Part shown: positions 33,201 to 41,090 of the stretch, one piece after another | Numbering within the stretch: position 1 is the stretch's first letter | Layout of the letters: each line of letters begins with the position of its first letter | NCBI GenBank assembly: GCA_036394575.1 | Contig: DASWEY010000018.1 | Coordinates: forward strand, 26,976-90,975 | DNA length: 64,000 nucleotides | Source: UKL13-2 sp036394575 | GTDB lineage: Bacteria > Pseudomonadota > Gammaproteobacteria > Burkholderiales > Usitatibacteraceae | Reading direction: 5' to 3' | Made by a program: the position numbers and the translations under genes | Notes under the pieces: model-generated | What the model was told of the DNA's origin: nothing | What the model saw: the letters and a program-made list of their open reading frames with translations, nothing else | The model's database searches: none

Positions 33201-33569
33201 ATGGATTTTGGAACCTCGCTGATTGCCATCGTGGCCACCGTTGCCGGGATGGGCGTTCCGGTCGCCATCGTCGCCATGGTGCTCTGGTACAAATCGCGCA
33301 ATACACGCCTGATGCATGAAACCGCAATCCGCCTCGCTGAAAAGGGCCAGCCCGTTCCGCCGGAACTTTTCCTGAGCCGGGAAGAGCCTTATTCCGATCT
33401 GCGCCGCGGCGTGGTGCTGACGGCGGTCGGCATCGCCCTGTGCATCGCCCTGAATCAACTGGGCGTGGCCTGGACCATCGGCCTGATTCCGCTATTCATG
33501 GGACTGGGCTATATGCTGGTATGGAAACTGGAATCCCGCGGCCCACGCGACGGCGGGACCCATTCCTGA
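33201..33569 (+). CDS. Small membrane protein of the DUF6249 type
   Basis: A 122-residue protein with an N-terminal helix (SLIAIVATVAGMGVPVAIVAM, about residues 6-26), a charged segment (WYKSRNTRLMHETAIRLAEKGQPVPPEL), then two further hydrophobic stretches (about 70-105). Such proteins commonly sit next to ECF sigma factor genes. AAGGGAG precedes the ATG. The sigma gene follows after 45 nt, so a role in sensing or restraining that sigma factor is a reasonable inference. Confidence 0.75.
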   Translation: MDFGTSLIAIVATVAGMGVPVAIVAMVLWYKSRNTRLMHETAIRLAEKGQPVPPELFLSREEPYSDLRRGVVLTAVGIALCIALNQLGVAWTIGLIPLFMGLGYMLVWKLESRGPRDGGTHS

Positions 33570-33614
33570 GTCGCTGCAAGCGACCCATCTTCCATCAGAC
33601 CAGGCGTGACACGC

Positions 33615-34208
33615 ATGGCCTTTGTTGCGTCCGATTCCCGCACCGCGCCGGCCGGCTTCACGGACAGCGATCTGATCGCGCGCGCGATGCGCGGCGACGA
33701 TCGCAACGCCTTCGCCGAACTGGTGCGCCGCCACCAGTCCACCCTGCGCGCCAGCCTGCGCAAAATGACCGGCGGACAAATCGAACTGGCCGACGATATC
33801 GCCCAGGAAACGTTCATCCTCGCCTGGAAGAACATTCGCCACTTTCGCTTCGAGGCCAAGTTTTCCACCTGGCTGTACCGCATCGCCTTCAATGCCTGGC
33901 AATCCGAGGTGCGCAAGAAACATGAATTGCTGATGGACGAGGATAAAATGCCCGAGCCCGAGGCGGTGGAATCGGAGGCCGCGCACACCGGCATGAAACG
34001 CGACCTGGCGCGTGCCATGGAGGGCCTGAGCGACGGCGAGCGCAACGCTATCCTGCAATGTTATTACAACGATCTTTCGCACGACGAGGCTGCCTATGTG
34101 CTCGGCATCCCGCTGGGCACGGTGAAAACGAATATACTTAAAGCCAAGGAAAAGATGCGCGCCAGGCTGGCCGCATACGAAGCCGAAGGCAAAGGAATGG
34201 CCGCATGA
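33615..34208 (+). CDS. ECF-type RNA polymerase sigma factor
   Basis: A 197-residue sigma-70 family protein. Region 2 is seen as DRNAFAELVRRHQSTLRASLRK through ADDIAQETFILAWKNIRHFR, with FSTWLYRIAFNAW. Region 4 is LSDGERNAILQCYYNDLSHDEAAYVLGIPLGTVKTNILKAKEKMR split as usual. I use ATG 33615; GTG 33606 is also in frame. It overlaps the next gene by ATGA. The flanking small membrane proteins are probable regulators. Target promoters are unknown. Confidence 0.92.
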   Translation: MAFVASDSRTAPAGFTDSDLIARAMRGDDRNAFAELVRRHQSTLRASLRKMTGGQIELADDIAQETFILAWKNIRHFRFEAKFSTWLYRIAFNAWQSEVRKKHELLMDEDKMPEPEAVESEAAHTGMKRDLARAMEGLSDGERNAILQCYYNDLSHDEAAYVLGIPLGTVKTNILKAKEKMRARLAAYEAEGKGMAA

Positions 34209-34540
34209 ATACCGCACACGACCCCCTGGAAAATCTGCTCAAGGCCGATGCCCTCGCGATGCGCGAAGGCTATATCGACGACGCCGGCTTTACCAAGCGC
34301 GTGGTGGCCGCCATGCCGGCACACAGCCGCCTGTCGCGTGCGGCACGCATCGGCGTGCCCCTCGCCTTCACCCTGGTTGCCTCCATCGTGGTGATGTGCT
34401 GCACCGCCGCCGGCAGCCTCGCCGTCGACGCCTTCATGGACCTCGCCACCGAAACCGTCACCGCCAATGCGGTCGGCCTGCTGCTGGTGATCGCCGTGGT
34501 CATCGGCGTTTCGACCTCCAATCTCACCGGTGACGCCTGA
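34205..34540 (+). CDS. Small membrane protein, putative sigma regulator
   Basis: A 111-residue protein coupled to the sigma gene by a four-base overlap. A charged cytosolic N-terminal part (residues 1-45, including DDAGFTKRVVAAMP) is followed by two hydrophobic helices (about 48-70 and 85-104). It has the place and topology of an anti-sigma factor but no zinc HxxxCxxC motif. The N-terminal GFTKRVVAAMP resembles small proteins paired with other ECF sigma factors. Role inferred from context. Confidence 0.72.
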   Translation: MNTAHDPLENLLKADALAMREGYIDDAGFTKRVVAAMPAHSRLSRAARIGVPLAFTLVASIVVMCCTAAGSLAVDAFMDLATETVTANAVGLLLVIAVVIGVSTSNLTGDA

Positions 34541-34578
34541 ACCTCGCCGGCCCCCCACGCATGTTTTTGGCAAAAAAA

Positions 34579-34612
34579 TTGACGCATGTCATCTGTTGAC
34601 CCGCGTCATCTG
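34579..34612. promoter_or_regulatory. Tandem FNR/FixK-like dyads upstream of oxlT-like gene
   Basis: Two 17-bp units in direct repeat: TTGACGCATGTCATCTG (34579-34595) and TTGACCCGCGTCATCTG (34596-34612). Each contains a TGAC-N4-GTCA dyad, matching the TTGAY-N4-RTCAA form of FNR/FixK-family sites on one side. They lie 126 bp upstream of the antiporter ATG. The assignment to a regulator family is inference. Confidence 0.5.
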
Positions 34613-34737
34613 CATTTTTGGCCAATTTGTACAAGCTATGCCCACAAATAAATAGCTGAATGCGCAAAAGCGCATCGACTACCTATAAAGCGATGGCCCG
34701 CCGCGGGGACGTGCCATCTCACATGGAGAGAGAGATC

Positions 34738-36012
34738 ATGAGTGCAATTGCAACAGAAATCCCGATCCCGAGACCGGCGGTAAATCGCTGGCTGCAACTG
34801 TTTGCCGGCATCGTCTGCATGGCGATGATCGCCAATCTGCAATATGGCTGGACCCTGTTCGTGCAGCCCATGGACGATCAGTATCACTGGGGCCGCGCCG
34901 CGATCCAGGTGGCGTTCACGATTTTTGTCCTGACCGAAACCTGGCTGGTGCCGATCGAAGGCTATCTGGTCGATAAATTCGGCCCGCGCCCGGTGGTGAT
35001 GGTCGGCGGCATTCTGGTCGGCCTTGCCTGGGTGATCAACTCTTTTGCCGATTCGCTGGCGCTGCTGTACGTTGGCGCGGCCATCGGCGGTATCGGCGCC
35101 GGTGCGGTTTACGGCACCTGTGTCGGCAATGCGCTCAAATGGTTTCCAGACCGTCGCGGCCTCGCGGCCGGTTTGACGGCGGCGGGCTTCGGCATGGGTT
35201 CGGCCGTGACCATCATTCCGATCCAGGCCATCATCCAGTCGATGGGCTACCAGACCGCCTTCCTGTACTTCGGTATCGGCCAGGGCGTGGTGGTGTTCCT
35301 GGTGTCGTTCGGCCTGATGGCGCCGAAGAAAACCGACGTGCCGCAAACCGCGCAGGTGATCCAGTCCAAGCGCGATTACACCTGGGTGGAGATGATCAAG
35401 ACGCCGACCTTCTGGGTGATGTACGCCATGTTCGTGATGATGGCCGCCGGCGGTCTGATGGCCACCGCGCAACTGGGCCCGATCGCGAAAGACTTCAAGA
35501 TCGCCAATATCCCGGTCTCGATCCTCGGTCTGACTTTGCCGGCGCTGACCTTTGCGCTGTCGATCGACCGCGTGCTCAACGGCATTACCCGCCCGTTCTT
35601 CGGCTGGGTGTCGGACCATATCGGCCGCGAGAACACCATGTTCATCGCCTTCGGCATCGAGGCCATCGGCATCGTCATGCTGAGCGAATTCGGCCATGAC
35701 CCGGTGCTGTTCGTATTGCTGACCGGGATGGTGTTCTTCGCCTGGGGCGAGATTTACAGCCTGTTCCCCTCGACCTGCGGCGACACCTATGGCTCCAAGT
35801 TTGCCGCCACCAATGCCGGCCTGCTGTATACCGCCAAGGGAACCGCATCGTTGCTGGTGCCCTTTACCAGCGTGATCACGGCAGCCACCGGCAACTGGCA
35901 TGCGGTGTTCTATATCGCCGCCGGCCTGAATGCGCTGGCCGCGATCATGGCTCTGGCGGTGCTGAAGCCGATGCGGACCAAGATGACGCTGAAGCAAACG
36001 AACGGTTCGTAA
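34738..36012 (+). CDS. oxlT: Oxalate/formate antiporter-type MFS transporter
   Basis: A 424-residue, 12-helix MFS protein of the OxlT group, exchanging dicarboxylates such as oxalate for formate. It carries counterparts of the two key substrate-binding residues of Oxalobacter OxlT: Arg285 in NGITRPFFGWVSDHIGR and Lys367 in YTAKGTASLL. It also has ALKWFPDRRGLAAGLTAAGFG and FFAWGEIYSLFPST. GGAGAGAGAG precedes the ATG at 34738. No oxalyl-CoA decarboxylase or formyl-CoA transferase gene is nearby, so the physiological substrate is unproven. Confidence 0.85.
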   Translation: MSAIATEIPIPRPAVNRWLQLFAGIVCMAMIANLQYGWTLFVQPMDDQYHWGRAAIQVAFTIFVLTETWLVPIEGYLVDKFGPRPVVMVGGILVGLAWVINSFADSLALLYVGAAIGGIGAGAVYGTCVGNALKWFPDRRGLAAGLTAAGFGMGSAVTIIPIQAIIQSMGYQTAFLYFGIGQGVVVFLVSFGLMAPKKTDVPQTAQVIQSKRDYTWVEMIKTPTFWVMYAMFVMMAAGGLMATAQLGPIAKDFKIANIPVSILGLTLPALTFALSIDRVLNGITRPFFGWVSDHIGRENTMFIAFGIEAIGIVMLSEFGHDPVLFVLLTGMVFFAWGEIYSLFPSTCGDTYGSKFAATNAGLLYTAKGTASLLVPFTSVITAATGNWHAVFYIAAGLNALAAIMALAVLKPMRTKMTLKQTNGS

Positions 36013-36035
36013 AACCTTTCCCGTTACAGAATCGA

Positions 36036-36066
36036 AAAATGCCGCTCGCGAGAGCGGCATTTTTTA
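36036..36066 (+). terminator. Intrinsic terminator after oxlT-like gene
   Basis: AAAAATGCCGCTC/GAGCGGCATTTTTT: a 9- to 12-bp stem with short loop CGCGA and a T-run on the plus side, 24 nt after the stop. The flanking A-run makes it potentially bidirectional. Confidence 0.88.
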
Positions 36067-36146
36067 TGGGCGGCGATTTCGGCTGAAACCCGGCAAGACA
36101 TGCCTCAAGGCATAATGTCGCACCACGCCAATCTTCTTCGCCCCCA

Positions 36147-36902
36147 ATGCCAAAACCCGTCGCCCCAGTTGACCCCAACGCCCCACTGCGCCTCTCCAAG
36201 CTGATGTCCGAACGCGGCCTCTGTTCGCGCCGCGAAGCCGATGAATACATTGAGCGTGGCTGGGTGTATGTCGACGGCGTGCGCGTCGCCGAGCTCGGCA
36301 CCAAGGTGCTGCCGACGGTGCAGGTGAAACTCGACAAGCAGGCCGCGGCGCGCCAGGAGCGGCGCATCACGATTTTGATGAACAAGCCGATCGGCTATGT
36401 GTCTGGGCAAGCCGAATCCGGGCATCAGCCGGCCAGCGTTCTGGTCACCGAAGAGCGCCACGCCAAAACCGACAAGACGCCATTCTTGCCGCAACATGCG
36501 CGCGGACTCGCCCCCGCTGGCCGCCTCGATATCGATTCCACCGGACTGCTGGTGCTGACCCAGGACGGACGCATCGCCAAGACCCTGATTGGCGAAAATT
36601 CTGGCATCGACAAGGAATACCTGGTGCGCGTCGAAGGCACGCTCTCTCCGGCCGACCTGAAGCGCCTCAACCACGGCCTCTCGCTCGACGGCGAAGCGCT
36701 GAAGCCCGCCATCGTCAAATGGCAGAACGACGATCAACTGAATTTCATTTTGCGCGAAGGCAAGAAGCGGCAGATCCGCCGCATGTGCGAAATGGTCGGG
36801 CTGAAAGTGCTGGGGCTGAAACGCATCCGTATCGGCAAAGTGCGGCTGCACGATTTGCCGATGGGGCAGTGGCGGTTTTTAAGGACGGATGAGGAATTTT
36901 AG
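36147..36902 (+). CDS. rluF: 23S rRNA pseudouridine synthase, RluF type
   Basis: A 251-residue RsuA-family enzyme. An N-terminal S4 RNA-binding domain (RLSKLMSERGLCSRREADEYI) is followed by the catalytic domain with PAGRLDIDSTGLLVLTQDG, where Asp128 is the catalytic residue, then KEYLVRVEG and GKKRQIRRMCEMVGLKVLGL. The length and the NKPIGYVSGQAE segment suggest RluF (U2604 of 23S rRNA) over RsuA or RluB. It is a single gene after a terminator. Confidence 0.85.
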   Translation: MPKPVAPVDPNAPLRLSKLMSERGLCSRREADEYIERGWVYVDGVRVAELGTKVLPTVQVKLDKQAAARQERRITILMNKPIGYVSGQAESGHQPASVLVTEERHAKTDKTPFLPQHARGLAPAGRLDIDSTGLLVLTQDGRIAKTLIGENSGIDKEYLVRVEGTLSPADLKRLNHGLSLDGEALKPAIVKWQNDDQLNFILREGKKRQIRRMCEMVGLKVLGLKRIRIGKVRLHDLPMGQWRFLRTDEEF

Positions 36903-36903
36903 G

Positions 36904-36922
36904 CTGCTCAATTATTGAGCAG
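36904..36922 (+). terminator. Small hairpin after rluF-like gene
   Basis: CTGCTCAA/TTGAGCAG is a perfect 8-bp stem with a TTA loop directly after the stop codon, followed by TTGT only. It may be a weak terminator or a 3' stabiliser. Confidence 0.4.
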
Positions 36923-36937
36923 TTGTACCTTGAGCAG

Positions 36938-37017
36938 AAAACAAAACTCAAGCACTGGCGCGGCTTTCAGAGCAAAAATGCTTCGAAAGCCTTGTAAAAT
37001 GGCGTTCTATGTTTTCA
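36938..37017. repeat. REP-like palindromic repeat, copy D
   Basis: The left arm AAACTCAAGCACTGGCGCGG is like copy B; the middle GCAAAAATGC matches the family; the right arm (TGGCGTTCTATGTTTTCA) resembles copy F. The two arms are no longer complementary, so this copy looks recombinant or decayed. Confidence 0.65.
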
Positions 37018-37039
37018 GGGAACTTCTCGAAACCTCAAA

Positions 37040-37133
37040 TTTTCGTCATTCCGGCGCAGGCCGGAATCCAGCCCTTCGTTGAATAAAACACTTGGACGGA
37101 CTGGGTCCCGGCCTGCGCCGGGACGACGCAGTT
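37040..37133. repeat. CGTCATTCCGG-type intergenic repeat, copy 1
   Basis: Begins TCGTCATTCCGGCGCAGGCC and ends CGGCCTGCGCCGGGACGACG; the arms CATTCCGGCG...CCGGAATCCAG and GGGTCCCGGCC...GCCGGGACGACG form two linked hairpins. A related copy is at 48039. Elements of this type are common in proteobacterial intergenic DNA. Confidence 0.75.
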
Positions 37134-37147
37134 TTTAGAAGTTCCCT

Positions 37148-37645
37148 TCACGATAGCCACAACAAGGCAGCATCGCCCCGCTCCGCCGCATCGCGGTAGA
37201 ACACTATCATCTGCCGGAAATTGTCCATCAGGTAATCAAAAGCATCGTCGCCATCGCGCACCCAGATCTCGGTCGGATAGACATCCTTCACCTCCATATC
37301 TTCGGGGTCGAAACGATCGCGCAATTTATCGATGGTCAATGCCGTCAGTGCCGCCGATACCGCAGCGACCTGCGCCGGCGTCAGGAAACGCGCGGGGCCA
37401 TAGCCGATCTCGGGACCGAACTCCTCGCCACCCAGCACCGCGAGGCTCAGCGGCGGCGTCCCGCCCTCGGCGCGACCGGTCAACAAGTAATGAATGCCAT
37501 GCCAGGCCTTGTCGACGTCGATATAGTTCGGCGGCTCGTCCTCGCCGTCGTTGGGATAAAGGTAATCCTCGATGGCATCGGGATCATCCCTGAGTTTCTT
37601 CAGCGTGTCGCTCGACACCGCGGCAAAGCAGCCGGCCATTCCCAT
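37148..37645 (-). CDS. DUF1877-family protein
   Basis: A 165-residue acidic cytosolic protein: MGMAGCFAAVSSDTLKKLRD, then DVDKAWHGIHYLLTGRAEGGTPP and EIGYGPARFLTPAQV, the conserved core of the YfbM/DUF1877 group. Function unknown. It lies one base downstream of a GNAT gene, so the two are almost certainly translated from one mRNA. Confidence 0.88.
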   Translation of the reverse strand: MGMAGCFAAVSSDTLKKLRDDPDAIEDYLYPNDGEDEPPNYIDVDKAWHGIHYLLTGRAEGGTPPLSLAVLGGEEFGPEIGYGPARFLTPAQVAAVSAALTALTIDKLRDRFDPEDMEVKDVYPTEIWVRDGDDAFDYLMDNFRQMIVFYRDAAERGDAALLWLS

Positions 37646-37646
37646 T

Positions 37647-38102
37647 TCAAAGATCCATCTTCATGAAAACACTATGCCGATCTTCGACATAACCCACGAA
37701 TGGCCCGCAGGGCTCAAAGCCCAGCTGCGCATACATCGTCCGTGCCGGCACGAACGCCGCCATCGAACCCGTCTCGAGACTCAAGCGTCGATAGGAACGT
37801 TTTTTCGCCTCGGCAAGAATCACCTGCATGATGCTCATGGCAACGCCCTTGCGCAGATGCTTCGTCGACGTACGCATCGATTTTATTTCGCCGTGGGTCG
37901 GGTCCAGTTCTTTCAGCGCACCGCAGCCCAGCAATTCCTTACCTTCCCAGGCGGTCCAGAACGTGATTTCGGGTTTGCGCAATGCATTGAGGTCAAGCGC
38001 ATGCACGCTCTCGGGCGGCGAGTATTGATGCATGCTTTGCAGATGTTCTTCCAGCAGGGTGGCGATTTCGGGGCTGCGTAGATCGTCGATTCGGATTTTC
38101 AT
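37647..38102 (-). CDS. GNAT-family N-acetyltransferase
   Basis: A 151-residue acetyltransferase. The acetyl-CoA-binding motif A is MRTSTKHLRKGVAMSIMQVIL, with the R/K-x-x-G-x-A pattern, followed by SLETGSMAAFVPARTMYAQLGFEPCGPF. It resembles the YsnE/PhnO-like group with ESVHALDLNALRKPEITFW. Substrate unknown. I use ATG 38102 (MKIRIDDLRSPE); ATG 38114 is also in frame. It is the first gene of the pair with DUF1877. Confidence 0.88.
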   Translation of the reverse strand: MKIRIDDLRSPEIATLLEEHLQSMHQYSPPESVHALDLNALRKPEITFWTAWEGKELLGCGALKELDPTHGEIKSMRTSTKHLRKGVAMSIMQVILAEAKKRSYRRLSLETGSMAAFVPARTMYAQLGFEPCGPFVGYVEDRHSVFMKMDL

Positions 38103-38193
38103 TCGGAAAGGCATTCCTTTCTGCTCTGCCTCTGAGGAAATAATGAATATGAAGTTGTGTTGGTGTCTGCCCTAGTTATCGGAGCGATGACGA

Positions 38194-38574
38194 TTAAAGT
38201 TTTTCTAGCACGGAATTTTTCTGCTGTGACAACGTTGTGAGTGATTCACTCAATGCTAATTCCAGATGAGTTGATCTTTCATCGGGCGCTGCATTTAATT
38301 CAAATTGCAATAATTTCAGCACTGGAACCGACGCAAAAGCATATCTTTTGTAAAGCTGAAGCTGATAGATTGCGGCGACTTGCTGAACCATCTTTATGGT
38401 CTTTCCTGATTCATCAACGCCGGCAGCAAGACAAACCATCTTGTGAAAAGCCTCGTATTGTTTTTGCTCCTGTTCTCGATTTCTCTGATCGATCCACTTG
38501 ATTAAGCCAACGACAAAAGATATGGCTGCTCCACACAAGGTAATGAGCGAAATGTACTCAAGTATTTCCTTCAT
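38194..38574 (-). CDS. AT-rich orphan single-helix membrane protein
   Basis: A 126-residue protein with one N-terminal helix (YISLITLCGAAISFVVGLI, about residues 6-24) and a charged, helical rest (KWIDQRNREQEQKQYEAFHK, then SLTTLSQQKNSVLEKL). I know no family. GAGG lies 6 nt before the ATG. Base composition is clearly more AT-rich than the neighbours and codons such as TTA, AGA and ATA occur, which suggests recent acquisition. Confidence 0.6.
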   Translation of the reverse strand: MKEILEYISLITLCGAAISFVVGLIKWIDQRNREQEQKQYEAFHKMVCLAAGVDESGKTIKMVQQVAAIYQLQLYKRYAFASVPVLKLLQFELNAAPDERSTHLELALSESLTTLSQQKNSVLEKL

Positions 38575-38620
38575 GCTTTTCCTCTGCAAGAAAGTGCCGG
38601 ACACTAGCTAAAAGTAGACA

Positions 38621-38703
38621 CAAAAACGCAGAACGCCATTCGGCACGCCTTTCCAGCCATTTTTGCCCCAAACACCGCACCAATGCTGGACTTTGACTTT
38701 CCA
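38621..38703. repeat. REP-like palindromic repeat, copy E
   Basis: AACGCAGAACGCCATTCGGC on the left and CCGCACCAATGCTGGACTTT on the right, around GCCATTTTTGCCCC. The right arm matches copy A. It lies between two minus-strand genes. Confidence 0.65.
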
Positions 38704-38719
38704 TCGCAAAGCGCGCATC

Positions 38720-39472
38720 TCAGCGTATCGCCCCAAACACCTTCGACAAAATCGCACTCCCCGTCCCGATCGGGTCCTGCCTGATTTTCTTCTCTTCTTC
38801 GCCGATCATGTAGTAGAGGCCGTCCATCGCCTTGGTGGTGACGTGGCGTTCCACCTTGGCCTGCTCGGGTTTGACCAGGCCGAGTTGCTCGCCCTGGCCG
38901 GCGATGCGGTTGTAATCGCGGGCGAGGCCGATACGGTCGGTGACTTTGGTGACGATGGGCAGGAATTTGTCGCCGATCGGTTTTTCGGTTTTGCCGCGGA
39001 AGAACTGGGTAACGGAATTATCGCCGCCGGTGAGGATGCCCTTGGCGTCCTGCACGCTCATCGAGCGCACCGCGCCGACCAGCAGAGTCTTGGCCTGCGG
39101 CACGGCTTGTTCGGCGGCGCGGTTGACGCCGAGCTTGAGATCGTCGATGTCCTGGCCCTTGCCCATGAAGCGCAGCGCGCGCTCGGCCTTGTGCAGCCAC
39201 TCGGGCAGTGGGATGCGCACCGCATCGTTACCCCAGAAGCCGTCGGCCTTGCCGAGCAGGGAGACGGCGACTTCTGCGCCCTTTTCCAGCGCGGTCTTGA
39301 CGCCGAGCGAGGCTTCTTTTTGCGAGAGGTCGGACAAGTCAAACGCATAGGCACTGCGTCCATTGGCGGCGACCAACACGGCGGCGGAATAAAGCGCCAG
39401 ATTCACCATTTGCACCAGCGATTCGCGGCGCTCCAGGTTGATCGGTGCGGCGGTCCAGAGGGTCTTGCTCAT
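38720..39472 (-). CDS. DUF4197-family exported protein
   Basis: A 250-residue protein with an N-terminal hydrophobic segment (LALYSAAVLVAANGRSAYA, about residues 25-43) that may be a signal peptide. The core DLSQKEASLGVKTALEKGAEVAV, IPLPEWLHKAERALRFMGKG and GLYYMIGEEEKKIRQDPIGTGSAIL is the DUF4197 pattern. Family function is unknown. GGAG precedes the ATG at 39472; the frame is open to 39550. Confidence 0.88.
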   Translation of the reverse strand: MSKTLWTAAPINLERRESLVQMVNLALYSAAVLVAANGRSAYAFDLSDLSQKEASLGVKTALEKGAEVAVSLLGKADGFWGNDAVRIPLPEWLHKAERALRFMGKGQDIDDLKLGVNRAAEQAVPQAKTLLVGAVRSMSVQDAKGILTGGDNSVTQFFRGKTEKPIGDKFLPIVTKVTDRIGLARDYNRIAGQGEQLGLVKPEQAKVERHVTTKAMDGLYYMIGEEEKKIRQDPIGTGSAILSKVFGAIR

Positions 39473-39752
39473 TGTTTCTCCTGGGTCGGTTGTATTTTGC
39501 ATCGACGATGATTTGTCCGCGAGTATGCCCGCGCGCCTCTGCGCCGACAAGCCGGGATCGATACGCCACGCAAGGTCATGCCATGCGGCAAATTGGGCGA
39601 CAAAAAAAACCGCTGCCGCCCGTTGACAGGGGTCATGAACTCAAGTAACTTACCGGCCAGTCAGTTATATATTGCGTTGCACTATTTTGAAACCCGAGCC
39701 CCCCAATAACCCCACAGCCGCGACCTCCGTGCCACGGCCAGGATGCCCGTTC

Positions 39753-40991
39753 ATGAACATCGAGTCCATTATCGGAAAACCAATCCCCGCCAACGATCAG
39801 CTTGGGCGCGGCATCGCCATGGCGATGATCGCCGCCGCCATGCTGAGCCTGACGGCCTGCGGCAGGACGGATATAGGCGCCGCCGCGCCGCGCCCGGCAC
39901 TCGCCTATAAAATTGCCGCCGGCGCGGGCGCCGAAACCGAGATCTACGCCGGTGAAATCCGCGCCCGCTATGAAGTCGACCACGCCTTCCGCGTCGGCGG
40001 CAAGGTCATTCAACGTCTGGTCGATACCGGCGCGACGGTAAAGAAAGGCCAGCCGCTGGCACGACTCGACCCGCAGGATGTGCGCCTGTCCGCCGATGCG
40101 GCGCGCGCCCAGGTCGCCGCACAGCAGGCCGAGACCGAATACGCCGACAGCGAGTTGAAGCGCTATCAGGATTTATTCGCCAAGGGCTTTGTCAGCAAAT
40201 CGGCGCTGGACCAGAAAGTGAATGCGGCCAATGCGGCCAATGCACGCCTGGCCGCGCAGCGCGCGCAGGCCGATGTATCGATCAATCAGGCCGGTTACGC
40301 CACCCTGGTTGCCGAACTCGACGGCGTGGTCACACAGGTCAATGCCGAAGCGGGGCAGGTGGTGGCCGCCGGCCAGGCGGTGATGAAGATCGCCAACCCG
40401 AAAGAAAAAGAGCTTCTGATCAGCGCGCCCGAATCGAAGATCGGCGACTTCAAGGCGGCCGCCGCGCAACCCGCCGGTAACAGGGAAAGCCAGGCCGCCA
40501 ATCTGCGCGTGGCGCTGTGGTCCCAGCCGGGCAAATACTATGCGGCACACATCCGCGAAATCGGTGGCGCCGCCGATGCGGTGACACGGACCTACCCGGT
40601 GCGTCTCACCATCCAGACCCCCGACGAAGCGATCCAGCTGGGCATGACCGCGTACTCGGTATTCGGCAGCGCCAATGAATCGAACACCCTGGCGGTGCCG
40701 CTGTCCTCGCTCTACGTCAAGGGCGGCGTTACCGGCGTGTGGCTGATCGCCGCCGACGGCAAGGTCAGCCTGAAGCCGGTCACGGTACTGCAGTACCGCG
40801 AAACCACGGCCTTCATCAAACCCGAGGCCGGCAGCGTCAAGCCGGGCGATACCATCGTCGCCGCCGGCGTGCACAAGCTGCGCGAGGGCGAAGTGGTGAA
40901 GCCGGTCAGCGATCCACTGGTGACCGGCGACGGCAAGGTCGCCATCATCCCGGTCGATGCCGCTGCGCCTCCCGCCGTCGCCCAGCGTTAA
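39753..40991 (+). CDS. RND efflux periplasmic adaptor (lipoprotein)
   Basis: A 412-residue membrane-fusion protein. MAMIAAAMLSLTAC (about residues 33-46) is a lipobox, so the protein is probably lipid-anchored in the inner membrane after a long N-terminal leader. The biotinyl-lipoyl-like halves (VDTGATVKKGQPLARLDPQD and ELDGVVTQVNAEAGQVVAAGQ) flank a helical hairpin. It links the pump encoded downstream (99 nt) to an outer-membrane factor; none is encoded here. I use ATG 39753 with AGGA upstream. Confidence 0.9.
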   Translation: MNIESIIGKPIPANDQLGRGIAMAMIAAAMLSLTACGRTDIGAAAPRPALAYKIAAGAGAETEIYAGEIRARYEVDHAFRVGGKVIQRLVDTGATVKKGQPLARLDPQDVRLSADAARAQVAAQQAETEYADSELKRYQDLFAKGFVSKSALDQKVNAANAANARLAAQRAQADVSINQAGYATLVAELDGVVTQVNAEAGQVVAAGQAVMKIANPKEKELLISAPESKIGDFKAAAAQPAGNRESQAANLRVALWSQPGKYYAAHIREIGGAADAVTRTYPVRLTIQTPDEAIQLGMTAYSVFGSANESNTLAVPLSSLYVKGGVTGVWLIAADGKVSLKPVTVLQYRETTAFIKPEAGSVKPGDTIVAAGVHKLREGEVVKPVSDPLVTGDGKVAIIPVDAAAPPAVAQR

Positions 40992-41090
40992 TTAAGTCGC
41001 TTAAGTCGCGCCCGCCCGTTCCGCGCGCATCCCCCCGCTTCAATCGGCGCACCTAACGGCTGCACTCACGCCCGTCATCCAGGACCTCAA

